DNA of 64,000 nt from an uncultured SAR86 cluster bacterium (GTDB lineage: Bacteria; Pseudomonadota; Gammaproteobacteria; Magnimaribacterales; D2472): assembly GCA_902511575.1 (NCBI GenBank), contig CABXFU010000003.1, positions 62,001 through 126,000 of the forward strand, in the 5' to 3' direction. Below are positions 53,762-61,493 of this stretch, one piece after another. A model generated the notes under the pieces. It ran no database searches, had not been told where the DNA came from, and saw only the letters and a list, made by a program, of their open reading frames with translations. Every line of letters starts with the position of its first letter. Positions within the stretch are counted from its first letter, which is position 1. The position numbers and the translations under genes are program-made.

Positions 53762-53780
53762 TTGACACAATATATGACAA
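53762..53780. promoter_or_regulatory. Putative second operator, similar to the TetR palindrome core
   Basis: TTGACACAATATATGACAA matches 16 of 19 positions of the TetR-linked palindrome core (TTGACATAATTTATGTCAA at 40216-40234) and keeps imperfect dyad symmetry. It lies in the 134-base gap between the divergent DUF3604 and yghU genes and contains the yghU -35. The outer arms of the palindrome are poorly conserved. Confidence 0.5.
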
Positions 53781-53789
53781 TACTATATA
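53762..53789 (+). promoter_or_regulatory. Sigma-70 promoter of yghU
   Basis: Perfect TTGACA (53762-53767), 16-base spacer, TATATA (53784-53789). Transcription would start near 53796, about 34 bases before the ATG at 53830, leaving room for the AAGGAG ribosome site at 53820-53825. Confidence 0.65.
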
Positions 53790-53829
53790 AAGACATTAGC
53801 GCTTAATCATATTTAATTTAAGGAGTGGC

Positions 53830-54672
53830 ATGAGCGATTCATCAACATACGTTCCCCCAAAAGTCTGGAAGTGGGAAAATCAAAGTGGCGGCAAGTTCAC
53901 CAATATTAATAGACCTATTTCAGGCTCTACACATGAAAAAGAGTTACCAATAGGCAAGCATCCTCTTCAGCTTTATTCTTTGGGCACGCCAAACGGAATT
54001 AAAATTACAGTTTTGCTAGAGGAGCTTCTAGCACTTGGTCATGAGGGAGCAGAATATGATGCATTTCTCATTAATATTGGTGAAGGAGCGCAGTTTGGAA
54101 GCGGCTTTGTTGAAATTAATCCAAATTCTAAAATCCCTGCATTATTAGATATGAGCACTAAACCTTCTACCCGTGTTTTTGAGTCCGGCGCAATTATGCT
54201 TTATTTAGCTGAAAAGTTTGGAGAGCTCATTCCAACTGATCAGTCTAAAAAAGCTGAATGTATGTCATGGTTTTTTTGGGGCATGGGCAGTTCTCCATAC
54301 CTAGGTGGTGGCTTTGGACATTTTTATGCTTACGCGCCTGAAAAATTTGAATATCCGATTAATCGTTTCGCTATGGAAGTAAAACGTCAGTTAGATGTTC
54401 TAGATAAGAACTTATCAAAAAGACAATATTTATCAGGAGACATATTTAATATTTCTGATATAGCTGTGCATTCTTGGTATGGCACTTTAATTTTAAGGAA
54501 TGCATATAACTCAGCAGAGTTTTTGGATTTAGCATCTTATAAAAATGTTGTTCGTTGGGCAGAAGAAATTGCAGAGCGACCTGCATACAAAAGAGGCTCA
54601 AGAGTAAACAGGGCGCCTAGTCCTGAAGACAATGCGATTGTTGAACGTCATGATGCAAGTGATCTAGACTAG
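53830..54672 (+). CDS. yghU: Glutathione S-transferase YghU-like (disulfide-bond oxidoreductase)
   Basis: A 280-residue protein very close in pattern to E. coli YghU along its whole length: YVPPKVWKWENQSGGKFTNINRPISG, THEKELPIGKHPLQLYSLGTPNGIKITVLLEELL, SGFVEINPNSKIPAL, RVFESGAIMLYLAEKFGELIP, LGGGFGHFYAYAPEKFEYPINRFAMEVKRQLDVLD and the C-terminal ERHDASD. YghU binds two glutathione molecules and reduces disulfides or organic hydroperoxides. It has a strong promoter and AAGGAG ribosome site and leads a forward operon with the HCCA-isomerase-like and DUF3604 copy 2 genes. Confidence 0.93.
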   Translation: MSDSSTYVPPKVWKWENQSGGKFTNINRPISGSTHEKELPIGKHPLQLYSLGTPNGIKITVLLEELLALGHEGAEYDAFLINIGEGAQFGSGFVEINPNSKIPALLDMSTKPSTRVFESGAIMLYLAEKFGELIPTDQSKKAECMSWFFWGMGSSPYLGGGFGHFYAYAPEKFEYPINRFAMEVKRQLDVLDKNLSKRQYLSGDIFNISDIAVHSWYGTLILRNAYNSAEFLDLASYKNVVRWAEEIAERPAYKRGSRVNRAPSPEDNAIVERHDASDLD

Positions 54673-54689
54673 TAATTGAGAATATTAAA

Positions 54690-56036
54690 ATGATAAAAGC
54701 TTTTAGAAATTTCATGTCCAGGCGGACCATAAGTGCAAAAGCTAGAAATCATATAATGAATACTTTCTCCAGTTATGAATTATTTCAAAAGATCAGAAGC
54801 GAAACAGAATCTGCAAGACAAGCAGCGAACAGACCGCATGAAGTTTTGTATTTTCATAAAGTAGATGACCCATACTCTCATTTAACCATTCAATGTTTAG
54901 AACAGTTAAAGTCTTCTTATGAAATAACTCTCAAGTTCATTTTGGTCGGAGAAGAAAATCTTGATGCAGTTCATGAACCTTCTTTGTACAACATATATTG
55001 TTTACAAGATGTAAAACGAATTGCACCTTTTTACAATATTAATTTTCAAGCCAATGAATATCCTGCAAAAGAGTTAGTAGATCTGGCAAACTCAATATTA
55101 ACTGCTGTCCAACCAGAAGATCTTATCGAAATATCAACTAAAATTAGCTCTGCTTTATGGCAAGGCGATGCTGCTGCATTGGATGCATTATCCTCTTCTT
55201 ATTTTGCTACCAAGGCTGAGGTCAAAGAACACTTAATTCAAGGCAATAAAATTAGAGACGATAAGGGTTATTATTTTGGCTCTGCATTTTATTATGAAAA
55301 AGAACTTTATTGGGGCGTTGATCGTTTGCCACATTTAGAGGAAAGGCTTGCTGATTTAGGCGCAAAGAAACCTCATGAAAATCAAAATATTTGCTCGCTA
55401 GAATTAAATGCTCCCAAGGGCTTTAAATCAGATCAAAAATTAAATTTATATTACTATCCATCTTTAAATAGCCCATACACTTTTGTAAGCACCAAAAGAG
55501 TTCAACAAATGCGAGAAGATTACCCAGTCAATCTTATTACAAAACCTGTATTACCCATGCTGATGCGCATGATGACCATTCCAGGCTTCAAAGCAAAATA
55601 TATTATTTCAGATGCTGCAAGAGAGGGCAGAAGACATAATCATGAAATGAAATCCATCTATTCACCCATCGGGAAACCAGCTCGAAAATCTTACTCATTG
55701 TTTCCAATTATTGATGAGGCAGGCAAAGGCTTTGAGTACATAGAAGCATTATTAAAGGCATCATTTCAAGATGGAATTAATATAGGCGATGAAAGTTTTT
55801 TGCAAAATGTGGTAACTGGTCTTGGCCTTGATTGGCAGGTAATAAAAAAAGATTTAAACACCAAGCGATGGAAAAAAATTCTCAATGATAATGTTGAAGA
55901 CATGTATGCAGGAAATTGTTGGGGGGTTCCAAGTTTTAAGATTACTGACCAAGATGGAGGTAATCCATTTTATGTCTGGGGACAGGATAGAATGTGGCTT
56001 TTAAAAGAAGAAATATTTAAACGTTTAGGAGAATAG
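54690..56036 (+). CDS. 2-hydroxychromene-2-carboxylate isomerase/DsbA-like protein, double thioredoxin-fold
   Basis: A 448-residue protein that seems to hold two kappa-class-GST/DsbA-like units. The N-terminal unit (about 45-200) starts HEVLYFHKVDDPYSHLTIQCLEQL; the second (about 245-445) starts LNLYYYPSLNSPYTFVSTKRVQQM and ends with the HCCA isomerase signature CWGVPSFKITDQ...FYVWGQDRMWLLKEEIFKRL. Single-unit family members are about 200 residues. HCCA isomerase is a glutathione-dependent enzyme of naphthalene breakdown, but related proteins do other thiol chemistry. The SPY(T) Ser of the second unit fits a kappa-class active site. It lies between yghU and DUF3604 copy 2, 2 bases from the latter. 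Confidence 0.8.
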   Translation: MIKAFRNFMSRRTISAKARNHIMNTFSSYELFQKIRSETESARQAANRPHEVLYFHKVDDPYSHLTIQCLEQLKSSYEITLKFILVGEENLDAVHEPSLYNIYCLQDVKRIAPFYNINFQANEYPAKELVDLANSILTAVQPEDLIEISTKISSALWQGDAAALDALSSSYFATKAEVKEHLIQGNKIRDDKGYYFGSAFYYEKELYWGVDRLPHLEERLADLGAKKPHENQNICSLELNAPKGFKSDQKLNLYYYPSLNSPYTFVSTKRVQQMREDYPVNLITKPVLPMLMRMMTIPGFKAKYIISDAAREGRRHNHEMKSIYSPIGKPARKSYSLFPIIDEAGKGFEYIEALLKASFQDGINIGDESFLQNVVTGLGLDWQVIKKDLNTKRWKKILNDNVEDMYAGNCWGVPSFKITDQDGGNPFYVWGQDRMWLLKEEIFKRLGE

Positions 56037-56038
56037 GT

Positions 56039-58009
56039 ATGAAAATTAAAAATAATTTGTTAGTCGTGTTTGTTTTGATTGTCGCATCATGCTCAGATTC
56101 AAATAAATCAACAAATTTAGAAGTATCTTTGCATGACAAGCCATTATTGGAAGTTCAAATTCAGCCTAGACCTTTGCCCAACCCAAATAAAAATGCTTAT
56201 TACGGAGATTTGCATGTCCATACAGAAAATTCATTTGATGCTTATACTTTTGGCACAATTAGTACACCTGCAGACGCATATAAGTATGCGCAAGGTTATC
56301 CAATACTGCATCCAAGCGGGTACCTCATTCAATTAAGTAAACCTTTAGATTTTTATGCCGTGACTGATCACGGTATATTTATGGGGTTGATGAAGGAGGC
56401 AGCCGATACAACTTCTAAGTTTTCTCAGTATGAATTTACGAAGCCACTCCATAATCTAAATGAATCCGCAGGTACGGGATTTTTTTCTCTTATTAAAAGG
56501 CAGGGTCTTTTTAAGCCTTTTGGTGAAGAAGTTAGAGCAGGGCTTGAAGATGGAAGTATTGATCTGTCTCTTATTTTAGAAGTTGGTAGAACGGTTTGGC
56601 AGAAAACCATTAAAGCTGCAGATGATGCATATGTACCAGGCACTTTTACTACTTTTGCTGCTTACGAATATACGCCCAGCTTAGATCTCTATAATAATTA
56701 TTTGCATCGAAACGTCATATTTAAGGATACTAAAAATTTGCCCGCCCAACTTTTCACAAGAAATAATAGTCAAGATCCTGAGGATTTGTGGGATTGGATG
56801 AATCAACTAAGATCAAATGGTGTTGAGAGTTTAGCCATTCCGCACAATACTAATATTTCAGGGGGAGCCGCATTTTCTTTAAATGATTACCACGGCGGAC
56901 CAATTGATGAGGAGTACGCGCAAAATCGCACTCTAAATGAACCTTTAGTTGAAATTACTCAGGTCAAAGGGACCTCAGAAACACATCCATTGCTTTCAAA
57001 GAATGATGAGTGGGCAGCCTTTGAAGCTAAAACCGGAGTGGAGGCAGAGAAACTGGTAAATAATCTAAGGGGTGGTTATGTCAGAGATGCATATCTTAGA
57101 GGCCTCACTCTTGCTGAAAAAGGCCTAACCAACCCATTTAAATTTGGTTTGATAGGGTCAAGTGACTCTCATGTTGGAGGACCTTCTGATAGTGAAGAAT
57201 TATACTTTTCTAAGGTTGGCATGTTAGATGGAACAGCTGAGCTAAGAGGCTCCATTCCATTTAATAGACTTTATGGAACTTTTTTAAAAATTATGAGACC
57301 AAATATACTCAAGGAAGTAGATGGAAAAGATTATTTTTCTGCCAGTGACAGACTTGTCCAATTTGCTGCATCGGGTCTTGCGGGAGTTTGGGCAGAAGAG
57401 AACACTCGTGAGGCTATTTATGATGCCTTTCGACGTAAGGAAACATTTGCAACCAGCGGACCTAGAATGAAAGTGAGATTCTTTGCTGGCTATGATTTGG
57501 AGAATTCAAATCTTGATGATCTTTCTCTCATCCAAGATGCTTATGCAAGAAGCATTCCAATGGGAGGGACTCTTAATATCGAAAAAAATAAAAATCCAAC
57601 TTTTTTAGTCTGGGCAATAGCTGACCCTCAAGGCGCACCATTGCAAAGAACTCAAATTATCAAAGGCTGGCTTGAAGATGGAGAGCAAAAAGAGCAAGTG
57701 TTTGATATTGCATGTTCTGATGGGCTAAGTGTTGATCCGAAAACTCATCGTTGTCCTGATAATAAAGCATGGGTAGATTTAAGTGATTGCTCTATAAGCG
57801 CAGATTCAGGGTCTATAGAAATGAAGGTTTTATGGCAGGACCCTGAATTTAAAGCAGATCAAGAGGCATTTTATTATTCTAGAGTTCTGGAGAATCCGGT
57901 GTGTAGATGGTCCACATGGGATGCAGTTAGAGCTGGTGAACAACCTAGATCAGATATACCAGCTACAATACAAGAAAGAGCTTGGTCTTCACCAATTTGG
58001 TTAAATTAA
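56039..58009 (+). CDS. DUF3604 lipoprotein (copy 2)
   Basis: A 656-residue paralogue of the protein at 51620-53695. The N-terminus is a lipoprotein signal (NLLVVFVLIVASC, lipobox Cys at about 19), so it is anchored by lipid rather than by a helix. Metal-site motifs repeat: AYYGDLHVHTENSFDAYTFG, DFYAVTDHGIFMG, IPHNTNISGG and IGSSDSHVGGPSD. The four C-terminal cysteines of copy 1 are conserved (ACSDGL, HRCPDN, SDCSIS, PVCRWSTW), as is the final QERAWSSPIW. The two paralogues are in opposite orientation on either side of yghU and the HCCA-isomerase-like gene. Catalytic function is unknown. Confidence 0.88.
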   Translation: MKIKNNLLVVFVLIVASCSDSNKSTNLEVSLHDKPLLEVQIQPRPLPNPNKNAYYGDLHVHTENSFDAYTFGTISTPADAYKYAQGYPILHPSGYLIQLSKPLDFYAVTDHGIFMGLMKEAADTTSKFSQYEFTKPLHNLNESAGTGFFSLIKRQGLFKPFGEEVRAGLEDGSIDLSLILEVGRTVWQKTIKAADDAYVPGTFTTFAAYEYTPSLDLYNNYLHRNVIFKDTKNLPAQLFTRNNSQDPEDLWDWMNQLRSNGVESLAIPHNTNISGGAAFSLNDYHGGPIDEEYAQNRTLNEPLVEITQVKGTSETHPLLSKNDEWAAFEAKTGVEAEKLVNNLRGGYVRDAYLRGLTLAEKGLTNPFKFGLIGSSDSHVGGPSDSEELYFSKVGMLDGTAELRGSIPFNRLYGTFLKIMRPNILKEVDGKDYFSASDRLVQFAASGLAGVWAEENTREAIYDAFRRKETFATSGPRMKVRFFAGYDLENSNLDDLSLIQDAYARSIPMGGTLNIEKNKNPTFLVWAIADPQGAPLQRTQIIKGWLEDGEQKEQVFDIACSDGLSVDPKTHRCPDNKAWVDLSDCSISADSGSIEMKVLWQDPEFKADQEAFYYSRVLENPVCRWSTWDAVRAGEQPRSDIPATIQERAWSSPIWLN

Positions 58010-58027
58010 AGTTAAGATAATTTCATA

Positions 58028-58831
58028 GTGAATACATCTAAAAATAATGTTGCATTAGTCACAGGAGCATCCGATGGAATAGGAGCTGAATTTGTCGAGA
58101 TCCTTGCAGGACGAGGCTATGATCTGATTCTTGTCGCTCGTCGTAAAGAAAAGCTTGATCAGTTGGCAGTTAAATTGAGTGATGAGTTTGGAGTTAATTG
58201 CACTGTTATGGCAGCTGATTTATCAGAACCCAAAGCAGCTCAAAATTTATTTCAACGCGTTGAAGATAGTGGATTGCAAGTAAATTTTTTAATCAATAAT
58301 GCTGGGCTTCTTCACAATGGATTTTTTACTAAACTCAGCCTTGAAGCCCAAGAAAAAATGATTCAAGTTAATGTAATGGCCCTTACCGCTTTGACTCACT
58401 TATATGCAGATAATATGTCAGCTAATGGAGGCGGGCATATCTTGAATGTGGCCTCACTGGCTGGTTGGATGGCTATTCCAAATCAGAATGTTTACGCTGC
58501 ATCAAAAGCTTATGTTGTGTCTTTCTCTCAAGCGTTATCTAATGAAATGATTGCTGCAAATAGCGGAGTTAAGGTAACTGCATTATGCCCTGGTTATACT
58601 GCTACAAAAATGATGGATAACCCTGATCAAGGTGCAACTCTTCGCATTCCATCTGGCATGATGATGTCAGCTAAAGATGTAGCTGAAATCGGTATAAAAG
58701 CATGTTTTGCTGGTAAGGATATTGTAGTCCCTGGCCTGGCTAATAAGTTCACTACAATCATTACGCGTCTCTTTTCAAGGTCATTAATAACAAAGATTTT
58801 TGGTTCTTTTTATAGAAAAAATATGGACTGA
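58028..58831 (+). CDS. SDR family oxidoreductase
   Basis: A 267-residue short-chain dehydrogenase starting at GTG 58028. Cofactor loop: VALVTGASDGIGAEFVEILAGRGYDLILVARRKEKL, where the Arg pair after the second strand favours NADPH. NNAG is intact (LINNAGLLHNG) and the catalytic residues are in NVASLAGWMAIPNQNVYAASKAYVVSFSQAL (Ser, YAASK). The C-terminal hydrophobic/basic segment (TTIITRLFSRSLITKIF) suggests membrane association, as in DltE/YqjQ-like acyl-chain or sterol SDRs. It follows DUF3604 copy 2 by 18 bases. Confidence 0.88.
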   Translation: MNTSKNNVALVTGASDGIGAEFVEILAGRGYDLILVARRKEKLDQLAVKLSDEFGVNCTVMAADLSEPKAAQNLFQRVEDSGLQVNFLINNAGLLHNGFFTKLSLEAQEKMIQVNVMALTALTHLYADNMSANGGGHILNVASLAGWMAIPNQNVYAASKAYVVSFSQALSNEMIAANSGVKVTALCPGYTATKMMDNPDQGATLRIPSGMMMSAKDVAEIGIKACFAGKDIVVPGLANKFTTIITRLFSRSLITKIFGSFYRKNMD

Positions 58832-58862
58832 AAAGTTAGCATTATTTTGTTAAGGTTTTCAT

Positions 58863-59843
58863 ATGAGCGAACAAGCTATTAAAAAGATACTTATAACTGG
58901 TGCGAATGGATTCATTGGTGGGTCATTGATGCGTTATTACCAAAATCAGGATCAAGATGTTGTAGGGGTTGATCTTGTTGGTAATGGTGATGATATTGTT
59001 GAAGGTGATATATCTCAACCAGATACAATCAGTCAGCAGCTACAAGAATGCGATGTGATTATTCACACAGCTGCACTGGTCTCTAATGCGATGCAAGATT
59101 CTGATATGTGGCGTGTTAATGTCTTAGCAACTCGCAATTTAATTCAAGCAGCAAAAGAGCACAAAGTTCGACGTTTCGTGCAAATTTCATCAATCGTGGC
59201 ATATGGAAATACAGCAGAGGGTGAGATAAATGAAACTCACCCTGTGCATGCCGATGGTGGAAGCTATGTGCTGACAAAACTAGCCTCAGAGCATGTTGTA
59301 TTAAGCGAGCAGACCAATGACGAAATAGAAGTGGTGATAATTCGTCCAGGAGATGCATATGGTCCGGGTAGCCGCCCTTGGATTATTGCTCCATTAGAAG
59401 CAATTGCTAAAAACCAGTTTATGCTTCCAGAAAAAGGAGAGGGTTTCTTTAGACCCATCTATATTGATGATTTAGTTCGAGGTATAGCAATGGCCTCTGG
59501 GCATCCAGATGCAGCTGGTGAAATTTTTAATTTATCTTGCGAGGGCTATATGCCTACCAAAGACTATTTCACTCCTCATTATAATTGGCTCGGTAAAAAA
59601 GGACCTATGCTCGTTTCCACAAAACTGGCTTTGAGGATATCTGCAATTGCATCAAAAGTGGCTGACCTTATGGGTAACCTAAATGAAGCCTCGCCATCGA
59701 CTGTAAAACAGCTTTCAACCAAGAGTTGGTTTTCAATTAAAAAAGCTGAACGGATTCTTGGGTGGAAGCCTGAAGTTTCATTCGAAGAGGGGATGAAAGT
59801 AACTTATGAATGGGCCAAGAGGCAAGGGTTGCTTGAAAAGTGA
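58863..59843 (+). CDS. NAD(P)-dependent epimerase/dehydrogenase (extended SDR)
   Basis: A 326-residue extended SDR. N-terminal Rossmann GxxGxxG in KILITGANGFIGGSLMRYY; catalytic region VQISSIVAYGNTAEG then GGSYVLTKLASEHVV (YxxxK). Motifs EVVIIRPGDAYGPGSRPWI and RPIYIDDLVRGIAMA are typical of the 3-beta-hydroxysteroid dehydrogenase/dihydroflavonol-reductase branch. A conserved AAGG ribosome site precedes the ATG. It is 27 bases before the AGPS-like gene and in the same direction, so it probably acts in that pathway. Confidence 0.87.
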   Translation: MSEQAIKKILITGANGFIGGSLMRYYQNQDQDVVGVDLVGNGDDIVEGDISQPDTISQQLQECDVIIHTAALVSNAMQDSDMWRVNVLATRNLIQAAKEHKVRRFVQISSIVAYGNTAEGEINETHPVHADGGSYVLTKLASEHVVLSEQTNDEIEVVIIRPGDAYGPGSRPWIIAPLEAIAKNQFMLPEKGEGFFRPIYIDDLVRGIAMASGHPDAAGEIFNLSCEGYMPTKDYFTPHYNWLGKKGPMLVSTKLALRISAIASKVADLMGNLNEASPSTVKQLSTKSWFSIKKAERILGWKPEVSFEEGMKVTYEWAKRQGLLEK

Positions 59844-59870
59844 TTAAGGCAATCTAATTAGGAGAAATCA

Positions 59871-61487
59871 ATGCGTTTATGGAATGGTTGGGGAAACGAA
59901 GATAGTGATCTGACTATGGAACTTAGTGATGGTCTTCGCGCTTTATTGGAGGCCCTTGTTGGATCAGGCACTGCGCTTAGTCAAGCAACCCTTAATGAGG
60001 TAATTGCTAAAGTTCCCAATACTCGTCTTGATGACCATCCGTTAATAAAAACCGATTCAGAAACAAGAGTTCGTCATGCGCGTGGCCAAAGTTTGCCTGA
60101 TTGGTTAGAAATGCATAGTGGTAATGTTGATACCTTTCCAGATGGCGTTGCATTCCCAGAATCATCAGAGCAGGTTCGAGAACTTCTAGCTCACGCTAAA
60201 GAAAATAATTTGATAGTTATCCCATATGGTGGAGGAACATCGGTGGTGGGTCATATTAATCCTGAGACAAGCGATAAGCCGGTATTGACGATAGATATGG
60301 CAAAAATGAATTCCATGTTGAGTATTGATACTGAAAGTCAGTTAGCCACCTTTGGAGCGGGAGCTCCAGGTCCTGTTGTGGAGGAAGAGCTAAAAAAACA
60401 TGGCTACACACTAGGCCACTTTCCCCAATCTTGGGAGCTATCTACTTTGGGCGGATGGGTGGCTAGTCGATCAAGCGGCCAACAATCTCTGCATTATGGG
60501 CGCATAGAAAATATGTTTGCAGGAGGTACTATCGAAACCCTCCATGGCACCATGAAAATTCCAACCATTCCAGCATCTTCAGCCGGCCCCGATGTTCGTG
60601 AGATGATTCTTGGCTCAGAGGGTCGCATGGGAATTATTACTGAAGTTACTGTGCGCATTACACCCTTGCCAGAGAAAGAAAAATTCCAAGTGGTCTTTTT
60701 TCCTTCTTGGGAAATTGGGATTAGTGCTGCTAGGGAATTGATTCAGCAGCGAGTAGCTTTGTCTATGGTGCGATTAAGCAACCCACTTGAGACAACCAGT
60801 CTTCTATACATGGGTGCGGGCAGTGAAAGCAGCGGGGTAGTTGCCTTAGAGGAATCACTATCTAAAAAAGGCATTGGAGAAGGAAAAGTTATGATGACAT
60901 TTGGAGTCACTGGCTCCGCTCGTCATTGTGATGCTGCCTATCAATTAGCGCTTGATCACTGTTTTGGTCTAGGTGGTGTTGCAGATGAATCTGGTCTTGG
61001 TGAGAATTGGGCTCATGGTCGATTCCGCGCTCCATATCTACGAGATCCGCTAGGCGCAGAAGGCTATGTTGTTGATACCATGGAGACAGCCGTTGATTGG
61101 TCAAAAGTTTCTGAAGCTGCAGAAAATATCGAGCAAGCAATTCGAACAGCTTTGGATGATGAGGGTGAGCAAGTGCATGCTTATACTCATTTATCTCACG
61201 TCTATGGTCAGGGATCGAGCATTTACACCACTTATTTATTTCGCATAGGTGAAAGTTATGAGCAGGGAATGAATCGATGGATGAAGTTAAAAAAAGCTGG
61301 AGCTAATCAGATTGTTGCTCATGGCGGTACTATCAGTCATCAGCATGGTGTAGGCAGTGACCACAAGAATTATTTAACAGCTGAAAAAGGCGAGCTTGGT
61401 ATCGCTGCAATTTATAGTTTATGTGAACAATTTGATCCCAAAGGTCAAATGAATCCAGGAAAGTTACTCCCTGATAATAAGCACTAA
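59871..61487 (+). CDS. FAD-binding oxidase resembling alkyl-DHAP synthase (AGPS)
   Basis: A 538-residue flavoprotein with FAD_binding_4 and FAD-oxidase C-terminal domains. Visible parts: VIPYGGGTSVVGHINP (FAD pyrophosphate loop), GYTLGHFPQSWELSTLGGWVASRSSGQQSLHYGRIENM, PDVREMILGSEGRMGIITEVTVRI, and C-terminal VAHGGTISHQHGVGSDH...FDPKGQMNPGKLL. The SxxGxxS/Y-G-xIExM and HQHGVG motifs match alkyldihydroxyacetonephosphate synthase, which forms the ether bond of ether lipids, and mycobacterial AGPS-like proteins. D-lactate/glycolate oxidases (GlcD) share the folds but lack these motifs. It adjoins a GlpD-like gene, as Rv2251 adjoins glpD1 in M. tuberculosis (from memory). Confidence 0.85.
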   Translation: MRLWNGWGNEDSDLTMELSDGLRALLEALVGSGTALSQATLNEVIAKVPNTRLDDHPLIKTDSETRVRHARGQSLPDWLEMHSGNVDTFPDGVAFPESSEQVRELLAHAKENNLIVIPYGGGTSVVGHINPETSDKPVLTIDMAKMNSMLSIDTESQLATFGAGAPGPVVEEELKKHGYTLGHFPQSWELSTLGGWVASRSSGQQSLHYGRIENMFAGGTIETLHGTMKIPTIPASSAGPDVREMILGSEGRMGIITEVTVRITPLPEKEKFQVVFFPSWEIGISAARELIQQRVALSMVRLSNPLETTSLLYMGAGSESSGVVALEESLSKKGIGEGKVMMTFGVTGSARHCDAAYQLALDHCFGLGGVADESGLGENWAHGRFRAPYLRDPLGAEGYVVDTMETAVDWSKVSEAAENIEQAIRTALDDEGEQVHAYTHLSHVYGQGSSIYTTYLFRIGESYEQGMNRWMKLKKAGANQIVAHGGTISHQHGVGSDHKNYLTAEKGELGIAAIYSLCEQFDPKGQMNPGKLLPDNKH

Positions 61488-61493
61488 TCAACT

